NCBI GenBank assembly: GCA_012862575.1
Contig: BLSF01000052.1
Span: forward strand, 124,001-188,000
Reading direction: 5' to 3'
Source: Parietichytrium sp. I65-24A
Taxonomy: Eukaryota; Sar; Bigyra; Thraustochytrida; Thraustochytriidae
Length of the DNA stretch: 64,000 nt
Shown one piece after another: positions 18,813-29,800 of the stretch. The notes beneath the pieces were generated by a model. That model saw only the letters and a list, made by a program, of their open reading frames with translations, searched no databases and had not been told where the DNA came from. Numbering within the stretch: the first letter of the stretch is position 1; each line of letters opens with the position of its first letter. The position numbers were made by a program, and so were the translations under genes.

Positions 18813-21419
18813 TCAGACACTCAACCCTTGTATGCGGTGAAGAATCGTTTGCACAGCATCGTTTGAAGCATTGATCCAGTCTTCGCCCGAGTTGATGATG
18901 TCGTCCAGTAGAGACGCTATCTTGGAATCTTTTTCCGCGCTGTTTGAAGGCATCAAGCCATACTCTTTCAGCAGCAAAATGTCTTCAGCACGTTCAATGC
19001 ATTTAGATGGAATATTCGACTGTCTGGCGCAGGCAAGCGCAAATGCACTTTGGTTTTTGAATCCGTGGACGAGTTTGAAGAGAGGAACTACATTCGATGA
19101 GCTACTGAGACTCTGCTCTTTGGGATGGGCCGCTGTGTTCCCCCAACGAAGGTCCTCGTTCCTTTTCTCGACGAGTACTTGCATTTCACAAGTTAGTATA
19201 TGCTCTGCATTCGAAAAAAGCTGGGTCTCGAGGATTTCCATAAAGTGGCTGGTCACAATCGTACGTGGGGCGTTGTCACCAGAGGCGAGTTCGTGAAGGA
19301 CAGCGGCAAGTATACTTGCACCGTCAAGGCTATTTGTGCCTTTCCCGTATTCATCAATCAGAAGCATGGACTTGGGAGTGTGATTGAGCAGCATTTGGCC
19401 CACTTGTTGCGTGTCCCTAGAAAAGGAGCTCTCTTTCACGTGCACGCTCGTTTCAAGGCTCTCAATTCGAGTGTACAGGCGGTCGACGATCCCCAGAGTG
19501 GCTGTTTTGGCCGGGACAAAGCTTCCCATCTGGGCCATGATATGGAGCAAGCCAATCATCTTCAGGAAAGCACTTTTCCCAGAGTAATTTGGTCCGGTGA
19601 CAAGGACTAGCGATGAATTTGCCTCCGACTGAGCATCGCAATCCCCTCGACCCTCACGCCCTGAGAACACAATGCTGTTTGGCACAAACTGTTCATGGCT
19701 GATCATAAGAAGCGGATGACGGCCGTCTTCCACTTTTGTGATCGGTGTACTCGTGATTTCCGGTCGAATGAGGTCAAAGTCAAGAGCAGAAGAAGCAAAA
19801 GAGATCAAAACATCTAGAGTGGCGCACGCTTTTGCTGCCTGCTGCACGAATGCTTCGCACTCGAGAATCTTGTTTTCCAGAAATCTGCAAACCTTGAGCT
19901 CCTCCGTCCTCACGTTTTGGTACAAGTCACCAAACTGCTCGTTGAAGGAGTTGGTGAGCTCAGAGCGATAGTAAGCAAGGACGTTTCCGTCAGGGAGACG
20001 CTTCCTCGTAAAAAGCTCCGCGAAGCCTTCTGGTGGTGGCACCTTTGTCCCGTTGAGGTTAGCTTGGATGAGAAATCCCAGAACCGGAACAAATGTAGGC
20101 TCCATTTCCAAAGCGCAAACAGTTGCTTCTCCATGCTCACTCTTCACCTTTGCGCTCAGTTGATCCAAAATATGGTCCAAATTGGCGTACTGCTCTCGAG
20201 CGGCATCTAGCGCTCCGGATACATGAGCGTGCGGAACGAGCCAGCCACACTCCTTCGTCTCCTCCCAGTCGATCACCCCAAGGTATTCCATTATGTTTTG
20301 AAGGCGCTCGCTTGAATTGCAGTTGACAACATCACGTACGAGTTCGGGGGCATTCTCAGTGCGCAGGTTGCGAGCTCGAAGCGCGTTTGAGGTAGCAGTA
20401 GCGAGCTGCTCAATCGCAGCTATAGACTCGGCAAACGCCATCCAGTCCGAACTCGAGGCTGTACGCTGGCGCATTCTCGCAAGGATCCTCATGACGTCGC
20501 GTAGACCGCTCAGTGCGCTAACAATGTCCCCATGCGCTTCAATGAAAGACTGATCGCTTAGGAAGCTCACGGCATCGAGTCTTTGCTCAATCAAGTCTTT
20601 GTTGGCCAGAGGTTGCTGCACCCAACGGCGCAGCAATTTTGATCCCAAACTACTTTTGCACCGATCGAGCAGTGTCACTAAGCTGAACCCGTCCTTCAGC
20701 ATTGTGCTGCCTCTCACGACTGAAGGGTGCGGCTCTTTGCGGATTGCGTCAAGGCCGTAAAGATCATGCATGCTGAGAAGCATAAAGTCGTCCAAGTTAA
20801 CCATGTCAAGCTTACTCACGCCAAGTGTGAGCTTTTGCTCGACGTAATATAAGATTCCACCCAGTGCAGCGAGAGCAAGCCTGTCGTCCAAATCCAAGAG
20901 TCTGCGTACTGCCGCAAAACCGCTTTTCTCAAGCTGCGTGATCGCCCAAGAGCCGTTCATCACGGCCGAGGGGCAGCGAACAACTTTGATCGAGGATGCT
21001 TCGCGATTCTGGGAAGACGTTGCCTGGGCCTCGCGTCGTTCACTCCCGCCGTCTGTACTTTCCATGTTGTTTTCTTCCCATTGTCGCACCTCGCGCTCAA
21101 CCGCGGAAATGAGATTTTGTCCGGCAGTGGAGCTCAGCAAGATCGTTCCTGGGTTTGCTTGATCAAGCAAGAGCTGCAGTTGCGCCAAGCTGGTGACCCT
21201 TCCAAACACTTTCACGCCAGTGTCCGCCGCATCAAAGCAGCTCGCTCCGATCGGCCCATCCCCGCTGCCCCCCGTGATGCAAAGCGCTCTGCAGTCTTCC
21301 ACTGCGGCATCATCTCCGCTCTCCTCCTCTGCTGCAGCGACTGCCGTACTTTGTCTCTTTGGACCTCGTTTCTGCGACTTGGGCTCGCAGTTTTGCCCAT
21401 TCCGCCGTTTTGGAGGCAT
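18813..21419 (-). CDS. MSH5: MutS homologue 5 (meiotic crossover factor)
   Basis: This is a single-exon frame of 868 residues from an ATG at 21419. MSH5 pairs with MSH4 as a sliding clamp that stabilises recombination intermediates in meiosis; it does not repair mismatches. The N-terminus is a short basic region (KRRNGQNCEPKSQKR). The core and lever region includes LKDGFSLVTLLDRCKSS and LGSKLLRRWVQQPL (about 240-275). The ATPase domain has Walker A GPNYSGKSAFLK (about 605), then GLLHIMAQMGSFVPA, an ABC-signature-like ESSFSRDTQQV, Walker B LLIDEYGKGTN and TSHF. GPNYSGKS with IDEYGKGTNSLDG, and the lack of the N-terminal mismatch-reading domain, fit MSH5 rather than MSH2, 3 or 6. The length agrees with the family (about 800-900). 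It is convergent with the DHHC-like gene, about 220 bp away. Confidence 0.9.
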   Translation of the reverse strand: MPPKRRNGQNCEPKSQKRGPKRQSTAVAAAEEESGDDAAVEDCRALCITGGSGDGPIGASCFDAADTGVKVFGRVTSLAQLQLLLDQANPGTILLSSTAGQNLISAVEREVRQWEENNMESTDGGSERREAQATSSQNREASSIKVVRCPSAVMNGSWAITQLEKSGFAAVRRLLDLDDRLALAALGGILYYVEQKLTLGVSKLDMVNLDDFMLLSMHDLYGLDAIRKEPHPSVVRGSTMLKDGFSLVTLLDRCKSSLGSKLLRRWVQQPLANKDLIEQRLDAVSFLSDQSFIEAHGDIVSALSGLRDVMRILARMRQRTASSSDWMAFAESIAAIEQLATATSNALRARNLRTENAPELVRDVVNCNSSERLQNIMEYLGVIDWEETKECGWLVPHAHVSGALDAAREQYANLDHILDQLSAKVKSEHGEATVCALEMEPTFVPVLGFLIQANLNGTKVPPPEGFAELFTRKRLPDGNVLAYYRSELTNSFNEQFGDLYQNVRTEELKVCRFLENKILECEAFVQQAAKACATLDVLISFASSALDFDLIRPEITSTPITKVEDGRHPLLMISHEQFVPNSIVFSGREGRGDCDAQSEANSSLVLVTGPNYSGKSAFLKMIGLLHIMAQMGSFVPAKTATLGIVDRLYTRIESLETSVHVKESSFSRDTQQVGQMLLNHTPKSMLLIDEYGKGTNSLDGASILAAVLHELASGDNAPRTIVTSHFMEILETQLFSNAEHILTCEMQVLVEKRNEDLRWGNTAAHPKEQSLSSSSNVVPLFKLVHGFKNQSAFALACARQSNIPSKCIERAEDILLLKEYGLMPSNSAEKDSKIASLLDDIINSGEDWINASNDAVQTILHRIQGLSV

Positions 21420-21441
21420 TCCACCTAACCAGAATTCAGAA

Positions 21442-21501
21442 CTATCTCTCTCTCTTTCTCTCTGTTATTCTCTCTGTTATTCTCTCTCTCTCTCTCTCTC
21501 G
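21442..21501. repeat. CT-rich microsatellite upstream of MSH5
   Basis: Runs of TCTC interrupted by TTCTCTGTTA units, 20-80 bp before the MSH5 ATG. Polypyrimidine tracts occupy the same position relative to FAM136A and the MYB gene. Confidence 0.9.
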
Positions 21502-23096
21502 TTCACTTTGAGCAGCCACGCAGTTTGGCACTTGCCTATTTCGCTCCTTCCACTCGCTCGCCGAGTTCGGGGTCTGGTCCGAGGGCACTTTGACTGCGCT
21601 ATCTGGCTGTTTATTTTTTCGTCCTTGGTTCTTCGCCCATCAATGGCTCGTTTGCATTCTGCTGCCGCCGGTTCTTCGCTCTCTGTCTGTGGTTCTCGGT
21701 TCTTCGTTCTCAATTCTCGGTACTTGGTGTTCGGTTCTTGCATTTGGGATGTCTATGGCCTGTCTGAGTAGTCTCAATGAGTCTCAAAGTATCTCAGCAA
21801 ACTACTCAATTAACAGTAAGTGATACTTCTTTTTCATTGCGCTCTTGCGACCGGAAGATGGGTTCCTCACGAACATGAGCGGTTCTTGGGTTCTGTGGCC
21901 GTCACGCTTAGTTCGGCCAGCTCCATCGTTTGCTTCTGCAATATAGAGCGCGCCATGCTTGCATTCTGACGTTCGCAGTCAGTCTCAGTCCTGTTTAGGA
22001 CTGCAACCTTGCACGCTTATCTTTGTCTTCCCAAAACGCCAGTGAATGTAAATTAGCTACTAGTGGATAGTAGTTGGCTAATCAAAGATATATGCGCTGG
22101 TGATCCCTCGTTGCGAGTCGCCTGTGTAACTTGTTAAGTTCGTTCAAAATCGTGAGTATCACATATGATCGTGATACGCCATGACAGAACGCTTTCAAAT
22201 CTTTCAAAACTCAAAAAGGATTAGTGCTCCGCGATCTCCGCGAGCTTACTTACATGTTAACTTTACATCGATCGCAATGCCTTCCTCCCAAGTGGAACGA
22301 AGCCTCGCCAAGGAGCGCTTCCAGTGCGTGCCATTCACGGCAACAGGCGTGTTAGGAGTACATAGCCAATACCTTAGACCTCGCGGCACAAAATTGCGTT
22401 GATATAGTTGACACAGTTGACACAAAGATTTCCCATGCGAGCAGCGCAAGGTCCGAAGCGCGCATCCACGTCCACGTCAATCCATATACAATGTACACAT
22501 GTGTACACATATGATATCATATCATATCATCTACGGACGACGTGGCGTGGCCCGTTCCGTCAACGCGGCTTCTCCGTCGCTGCAGTCGCTGCTCTTCGCC
22601 TAACATCTCGACCTCCTTTTTGGACCACAAATGCTCTCGCGAGTACACACCACTCTTACTCTCCAATAGCCACATTCTACCAACCCGGGCTTCGAGTGGA
22701 CCCATAACCAGTCTACCCGTTTGGCCTATAAGAGCTACGGTACCTTACCGTGAGGTGTTGATGGGCTAGATTGTTCGTAAGGGAAGCTAAGTGCCGCGTG
22801 ACAGGTTAGTGGCGTGATAGTAGATGGATTAGGAGGTGGCGTAGGAGTGGCTCGGCGGAAAGAATAGAAGCACTGGTAGCTCTTGAGTTAATGGAGTTAT
22901 GGCTCTTGTGTGGGAACACTTTCGAAAGTACAGCTTGGACAGAGCGCACGTGTGAGGAAACAATTTGATTGATTTCAATTTTGATGTTCATTGAAATAGT
23001 ATAGTGTTTGTGTTCAATGATGTTCAATGGGCAAGTTTGGAGCAGACATGAGCAGCAGATGCATGGGCAGACCGGGAACTGAGAAGAGCAGCGCAT

Positions 23097-23146
23097 GTCG
23101 AGTATCGAGTATCGAGGAGTATCAAGTATCGAGTATCGAATCTCGA
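23097..23146. repeat. TATCGAGTA tandem repeat
   Basis: Degenerate units of GAGTATCGA (about five) end 80 bp before the DUF885-protein ATG. Its TATCGA core recalls the tract before the kinase gene at 10665. Confidence 0.8.
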
Positions 23147-23223
23147 CTGGAGACGGTTGTTAAGTGTGCTGAGAAGGGTGCAGAAGAGCGCGAAAGGAGG
23201 GCAGGTCGGGCAGGTCGGGCAAG

Positions 23224-25175
23224 ATGAGAAAGTCTTTGTCGAAGATGGTGAAGCGCGGGAGCAAGGCGCGAAAGAATGACTTTGCGGACCTGGAGAAGCT
23301 GATGGAGGAGCACTGGGAGGCGACCATGCAGAACTCGCCAGAGTATGGGACTTTTGTGGGAAGGAAAGATCTGAACGGCAAGCTGTCCAGCATGACGGTG
23401 GCGGCCAATGAGGAGTTCGCCAAGCTCAACGAAGCGTTTCTCGAGCGTCTGCTGGCGCACTTTCCACCATCTGACAGTGCGATTCGCGCAAAGACTTGGA
23501 CCTTGGACCAGCGCACCTCTCTCGGCATTCTACAAAATTCTTTGGAGGAAGCAATAGAGAGCTGTGCGCTTCGAACATACTTTTTGTGCTGCAGCACGGA
23601 GGAGTGTTCAATCACCGAGTTCCCGCTCTTAGTTGAACAGACTCCGTTCGAGACAGAAGAAGACTACGAAATGTACAAGAGCCGTCTGAGCAAGGTACCT
23701 CAATTCGTGGACGAAATGACCGAGATTTTGCGACTGGGGTTGAAGGAGGTGATCACACCGCCGCTCGTGTGCGTGGCCCCTGTTCCAGGAAACATCCGGG
23801 AGCTGGTTGCTGAGGGAGAGGAGTCACAGTTTTACAAGCCTCTCGAGGCAGAAAAGTTTGCCAAGTCTGGAGCCCCCGAGTCACTAAAGGAAGAGATCGC
23901 CGAGTTGATCTCAAGCCAGGTCTTCCAGTCGTTTGAAAAATTCGCAAGCTTCTTGGAGGAGGAGTACATTCCGAATCTCAGTGAAGAGCTCTGCGTGTCG
24001 AAGCGGTGTACAGGCGGCGACGGAATCTACAAGCTTCTCGTCCGCTCGCACACCACTACGATGCTCTCTCCTGAGGAAATCCACGAGGTTGGCAAGAAGG
24101 AAGTGAGCCGTATTTTTGCATCGATGATAGAGCTGGCAGAGAAGGAGGGTTTCGAATCTGTTTCGGCCTACCGCGACCACTTGGACAAGGTGTGCGTTTG
24201 CAAAACTGAAGAGGAGCTCTTGAAGTACTACCGCAATGTTGCAGGCAAAATTTTGCCAAAACTTCCATCTATCATCGGAAAGCTTCCGCGCAACACTTTT
24301 GGAATCAAGCCGGTGCCTGCGTACATGGCTGACACTGCCCCAGGAGCGTAAGTTTCTCGTTTGGCCTTTGGCCGTTAATATTTCGACGTACGGGCACGCA
24401 CGAACCGTGAAGATCTGACTTTGTTTTTGGGGATGTTGACACACGCAGGTTCTATATGGGTCCACCAGAGGATTTGTCTGCTGCTGGTACCTTTTATCTC
24501 AACACCAGCCGCATTGAAACTCGCCATACGTACGGTGCAGAGTGCCTTGTCCTGCACGAGGCTGTTCCTGGTCATCATTTGCAGATTGCCCTTTCCACCG
24601 AAAACGGGGAGCTGCCACCGCTTCGTCGCCATGGCGGTTTCAACGCTTACATCGAAGGGTGGGGTCTATACTCGGAATATCTTGGGGAAGAGATGGGTGT
24701 ATACGAGACCAACGCAAGCTATTTTGGCCGCCTGCAAGACGAAATGCTCCGTGCTTCTCGCCTTGTAGTGGACACTGGTATGAACGCTCTCGGATGGAGC
24801 AAAGAAGAGGCCATGGACTACATGCGCGAGCACAAGGCAGGATCCGAGGGAGATATTAATTCTGAGACTACTCGCTATGTGTCCATTCCGGTGAGTTTTG
24901 TATCGACGCTGTAATCGCGAGTGTTGCGCGTTTGGACAAGAAATACTAACTATTGATCAATCGACTTTGCGACTCAATGAACGATGCAGGCCCAAGCCCT
25001 GTCGTACAAGATCGGGGAGCTGAAGTTCAAGGAGCTTCGCGCAAAAGCAGAGGAGGAGTTGGGCGACAAATTCAAAATCCGTAATTTCCACGACCTCGTG
25101 CTTGGCGTTGGCAGTGTGCCGCTCACAGTATTGGAGGAAGTTGTACTTGAGTGGATCGAGGCTTGCCGCTCATAA
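23224..25175 (+). CDS. DUF885-family protein with HExxPGHH motif (3 exons)
   Basis: Exons are 23224-24347, 24449-24890 and 24990-25175, separated by introns of 101 and 99 nt (GTAAGT...ACGCAG and GTGAGT...ATGCAG). They join in frame to 583 residues. DUF885 proteins are a metallopeptidase-like family (thermolysin-type HExxH fold, distantly related to M3/M32) common in bacteria and patchy in eukaryotes. The key motif is VLHEAVPGHHLQIAL in exon 2, with the predicted metal ligands HE...H. The N-terminal helical part precedes YMADTAPGA/FYMGPPED across the first junction. The third exon carries QALSYKIGELKFKELR and FHDLVLGVGSVPL, the conserved family C-terminus. No signal peptide is visible, so a cytosolic location is likely. 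The substrate is unknown. The gene is convergent with FAM136A. Confidence 0.9.
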
Positions 25176-25433
25176 TTTGCCCGACTGGAGTTGTGTAAAT
25201 TTTTTTTTCAGCTATTCAAGTATTTTCATTTTGGAAATAAAAAACAAATTTCTTTGTTGTTGATGGTTATTCGTTTTCGTGTTGAGTGTTTTTCTTTATT
25301 CTTTTTTTTTTAAATCAAGTGTGTTTTGATCGACAGTGAATCAAAATGATAATAAAAGCGCAAGCTCACAATAAATTGCTTTCCGTTCGGGCTGCTGCTG
25401 AGCAAAAGAGGTTGGTTGGTCACAGGTAAGCTA

Positions 25434-25856
25434 TTACAATTGTTTGATCACTCCGGTCACGCGCTCAGAGATCTTGCCGAGCGATCCAATGTGAGTGTCT
25501 ACGCATTTGTTGGCACATGCCTCTGCTTCGCCCTGCAGCTTGGCAATGAGCTCCGGGGTCTGCTTGCTAGGATCCGCTGGGAACTGCTCCTGCGCCCTAT
25601 CGCTGCATGTCATGGCGCATCTCTGCAGCCGCTGCTGGAACTGCTCGAGCTCCGAAGTAATCACCTGCTCGAGGGCACCAATCTTCTCCTGGCATGAGTT
25701 GACGCATTGCTGCAGCTGCTCCGACGAGGACTTGTTGTTCTCGCAGCACTTTGCACTGCACAGGAACGCATCGCGTCTCACGGGACGGAGCTTGTTCTTG
25801 TCCAAGTCCGACAAAAGGCCCTCCACTGCGCTCTGCATGCGTGCATTTGGGTCCAT
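25434..25856 (-). CDS. FAM136A: FAM136A-like mitochondrial intermembrane-space protein (DUF842)
   Basis: The start is the ATG at 25856 (MDPNARMQSAVEG), since the frame upstream begins only with TTG. The product has 140 residues, matching animal FAM136A (about 138). It carries four CX3C motifs (CSAKC, CVNSC, CAMTC, CANKC), plus the family-typical QVITSELEQFQQRLQRC. Twin CX3C proteins are imported and oxidised in the mitochondrial intermembrane space. FAM136A is needed for respiratory-chain and iron-sulfur function in animals, though its exact role is unclear. No intron is needed. A CT microsatellite lies directly upstream. Its 3' end faces the DUF885 gene across 258 bp containing AATAAA-type sequences for both. 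Confidence 0.92.
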   Translation of the reverse strand: MDPNARMQSAVEGLLSDLDKNKLRPVRRDAFLCSAKCCENNKSSSEQLQQCVNSCQEKIGALEQVITSELEQFQQRLQRCAMTCSDRAQEQFPADPSKQTPELIAKLQGEAEACANKCVDTHIGSLGKISERVTGVIKQL

Positions 25857-25886
25857 CTTCCTCTCTTTTTCAACTTTCAACTTTCA

Positions 25887-25924
<38 letters not shown>

Positions 25925-26863
25925 GCGCGCGATGTCTTTCTGTCTTTCTGTCTTTCAGTCTCTCTGTCTTTCCACACGCCTTAGCGTTCGCTAGGCTCCT
26001 CTACCACCTCCACTTAGCGTGCATCCTACTGGATTGGCTAATTCGTAGCTGTACTCGGGGAGGGTTGCCTGTCGCCTCTAGCTAGCTCGTAGAGGCGAGC
26101 AAGAGGTTAGGTTTATGGGGTAGATGGTGGTAGCAGTCTATGGCTGTGTGGCTGGACGCTAATGGAGGTACTAGTCTAGAGTGGAAGGTTTGTAGTAGTT
26201 GGGCACTAGTGCGGGGGGCGTGACTAGGAGAGGTAGGAGGGTCCTATGATAAATGTGTGGTGCGTCGGGAGACTGGGGGATTAAGGGTAAGTGGTGGAGA
26301 CTGTTATCGCAGCGCAAAATTGCGGGCTGCATATTTGTTTGGGGGAGTGATGCCCTTATGTGTTAATTATGGTAAATTATAATGTGGATCGACAGACACG
26401 TTTTCAGAGTGAGGGGACGGATTCGCAAAATTGGAGGCAGTGTTCTGGAAGGACGAAGTGCGTGACTTTGGTTCGTTTTTGTTCTCCTGGCTCGGGTTCT
26501 CGACTTTCGTTCACTTTTGTTCGCCCGGTCCTTGCAGCCAGAACTGCCCAGGGGTGACGGAGGAAAATCACACTCGGTCACAGGCCCAACAACGCGCTAT
26601 TGTTTGAACACCTTTGCCTCGTTTTGGAAGTGTTCGTTACAATAATCCAAGCCTTCGCCGTCAAAGTTAAACATTTCCAGAAAGAAAAATATGATCGACG
26701 AAACCGGAGCTTAATAGATTAGCAAAGCAAGGCAGTGTTCTTTTGACATACATACATTTGGCAGGGTAATGAGTTTCGGCAAAGATGGTTGAAGGCATTC
26801 GTTGTTGTGGGGCATGGACTTCATGTCTCGATGTTTGATGCGAGTCACGTGATGATCGTGGGA
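25857..26863. other. Intergenic region between FAM136A and MSH3
   Basis: It begins with a CT dinucleotide run (about 25891-25921) next to the FAM136A start. The rest, including CTAGCTAG-rich DNA near 26080, shows no gene. The right end is the MSH3 3' side. Confidence 0.6.
25891..25921. repeat. (CT)n microsatellite
   Basis: An uninterrupted CT run of about 30 bp, 35 bp upstream of the FAM136A ATG. Confidence 0.95.
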
Positions 26864-29800
26864 TCATGCAATTTGACTCTGATTTTCGCGCGCGCTCGAA
26901 TTTTGCGCGGCGATCTTTCGCGCGTGAGCAGCAGATACGATGGCAGCATCCTGCAAAATGGTTTCCGCCAGGCCAGCAAGTCTAGCCACATGCATGCCGT
27001 ATGAATTGGTGGAAGGGCCTGGCGCGGCTTTGTACAAGAAGGCGATCGAGTTCTCTTGCGTCTCTACGAAAGCCATGTGCATGCTGGACAGGGTGGATTT
27101 CGGAAACTCGTCCTCCAAATCGGCCAAGGAGGTGTAGTGCGTGATGAAGAAGCACGGGCACTTGAGCGTAGAGCAGATGTACGCCAAACTTGCCTTGGCG
27201 ATTGCGAGTCCGTCGAATGTGGATGTGCCCCTGCCCACTTCGTCTGCGATGCACAGGGACCGACTGGACGAGGAAAGTAGGATGTCAGCCATCTGGCGCA
27301 TTTCCATCAGGAATGTACTCATGCCTTGCAGAGGGTCATCTCGCACTCCCATGCGAACAATAATGGCGTCGAATACGCCAATTTCGCAAGAATCCGCGGG
27401 CACATATCCCCCAATCTGAGCAAGGATAACACATACGGCACATGTTCGCACAAACGTGCTCTTACCGCCCATGTTGGGCCCAGTAACGAGCTGGACTCGT
27501 GGACAAACGTCATCGGCTTTGGCATCTGGCGGGGACCAGCCAATAAAAATGTCATTTGGAACGCAAGGGCGATCACTGGAGAGACCTAACAGAGGATGAT
27601 GCGCTGCTCGTGCGCGCACAAAAGCCCCATTGCCCGAGTCATCTATTGCGGGTTTGCAAAATCCTGGCAAAGAAGCAACCTCGGAAAGCGCCAAAATGGC
27701 ATCGAGGGTCGCAGCAGCTCGGCACAGTTTTCTAATGTTAGGCCGTTGGCTCTCCGCAAAAGACTTTTGAAGCTGCAACCACGCCTCTTTGGTTTGCAGC
27801 ATCAATTCTTCCCTGCGTCGAGCAAGATCTTCCAGGAGAGCTTCAGTGCGAGGAGTGACATATCTTGCGAGGCGCTGCGTACTGGAGACCTCCTTCCAGT
27901 CTGACGGAACTGCGCAAGTGCGCGGAAGTTCGATGAGGTACTCGAGGACCGATGAGATTCCAGTGCGTAGAGTGCGATACTCTAGGTCTTGTTGTTTCAC
28001 CACATTGCGAATGGCTTCGAGTTCTTTTCCGAAGCCGGCATGTATGGTCTCAATCTCGCCCTTTATCACAAACACCTCGGCATAGGTTCGCCGGTCAAGG
28101 AACAGGTTGGCCAGGTCTCCCTTTGAGGCTGCTTCCGCGCTGAGCCCTGCAAGCGTTTTCTTAATGGCATCGCAAAGCATCTTGAACTCCTCGTGCGCAA
28201 AACAGCGCTGCAGGTAGCTTGATTCTGCGCGCGAATCGTAGAGCGTGTGGGAGAGCGTTTGAAGATACCCTAGCGTCTGCACGAATTGAGAGAGGCTGCA
28301 TCTGCAGTGTAGTATCTTCTCCCCAGCGCGTTCCAAGTCAAAGTGTTTAAAATCCTTGAAAAGTCGTTGCACGGTTTTGAGGTGAGGGTTGGATTTCAGA
28401 AGAGCCTCCTCCACGGCGTCCTGGCGGGCTTTGATCTCCTCTGCCGATGTGAGCGGAGCCGTGACCCACTTGCGAAGCGTTCGCACACCCATCGGGGTTC
28501 GACTATGCTTTGTGAGGAGCGAAAGAATTGAAAATTTAGTGCCGTTGACAATATCCAGGTCCCTCAGCGTGGATTCCTCGATTCTCATATTCCTTGTGCG
28601 GATCCCCGAGGTGCTGTTTTGCCCTGAGAGGCGCTCGAGGCTGCTTGGTGCGAGCAGCAAATTTCCAAGCCCAAACCTGACCAAATGTCGCGCCAGTATG
28701 GCGTACGGAGCGAGCACCACGGAGGGAAGCTGCAGGATGTCCGCGGCGGTCTGAGGCATGGTCTTGAAGAAGGTCTGTACAAACTGAGCATCCTGAGTAG
28801 CAGAGATATCCCGGGAAACGTACCGCTCCACTTGCGTCTCGTGTTTGCGCAGGGCCAAAAAGTCGTGCACGGCGGCCTCGCTCTCGGCAGTCAGCGTCGG
28901 CCCAGGGAGCATGAGCTCCACCGGCTTGAGTTGCAAGAGCCGCCCGGAGAGCGCCGTGCGAAACTGATCGTCCGCAAACTCGTCCCAATAGATTTGCCCA
29001 GTGAGCACATGCGCCACCACAATGCCAATCTTGACTTGCTCGGCGCACGGTCTCGGGAGGTCCAGCTTCCAGTTCTGCATGGCGCTTGCAAGCCCCTTCC
29101 CGTCGCTTTCCCAGACGACTACAATCGCTCGGTCGCTTTCCGTCAATTCGCCCGGCTGCGGCACTTCGACGGCCCCAAATCCAGCGTCTTGTGCGCCTGC
29201 ATCGGCGTCTTCCGACGCTATTTCTTGAGGTGCGATCGACTGCGTTACAGGCTGCCGCTTGAGCCAGCCGCCTAGAAGCCCCGCCGCCTTTGTCTTGCGC
29301 TGCCCTCCCGAGGCACCGTTCGTCCCGCGACTTTGTCTCTCCGCAGCGCTCTTGTCAACCGGAGCTGCATCAAACGCGCTGGACGAGCTGCGGCGAGGCC
29401 TCTTCGACGGACGCTGTGCACGCTTTGAGGCGTCTCTTTCTTCACCAAAAAGTCCATCTTCTTGTTCTTGTTCTTCGTCGTCATCGTCGTCATTATTGTC
29501 ATCGTCTTCTCCATCGAGCCCTGTCTCTGCATCCGAACGGTTCGCTCCATTACTTGCACCAATTCCACCAAAGCTACCAGTTCCACCGATCCCACCCGCC
29601 AGATCGTCACATTCTGCAGCAGCCAGCATCGCATTCGGCATCCACGTCGCCTTGGAGTACACCGCAGCCACTCTCCTGTCAAATATCGCCGTCCTCTCCT
29701 TGGCATTCTTCTTCGCCTTCTTCAGCGCCACCGTCTCCGTCTGCGCCGCCACTGCCACCTTCATTCCGCGCTGCACTAGTCTGTTCACGTGCACCCACAG

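Larger units (their letters stand above)
21420..23223. other. Divergent intergenic region between MSH5 and the DUF885 gene
   Basis: No gene is supported. It starts with a CT-rich tract directly upstream of MSH5, includes the ATATGATATCATATCATATC palindromic stretch near 22505-22530, and ends with a TATCGAGTA repeat upstream of the DUF885 ATG. Short frames here begin with non-ATG codons and have repeat-derived sequences. Confidence 0.6.
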
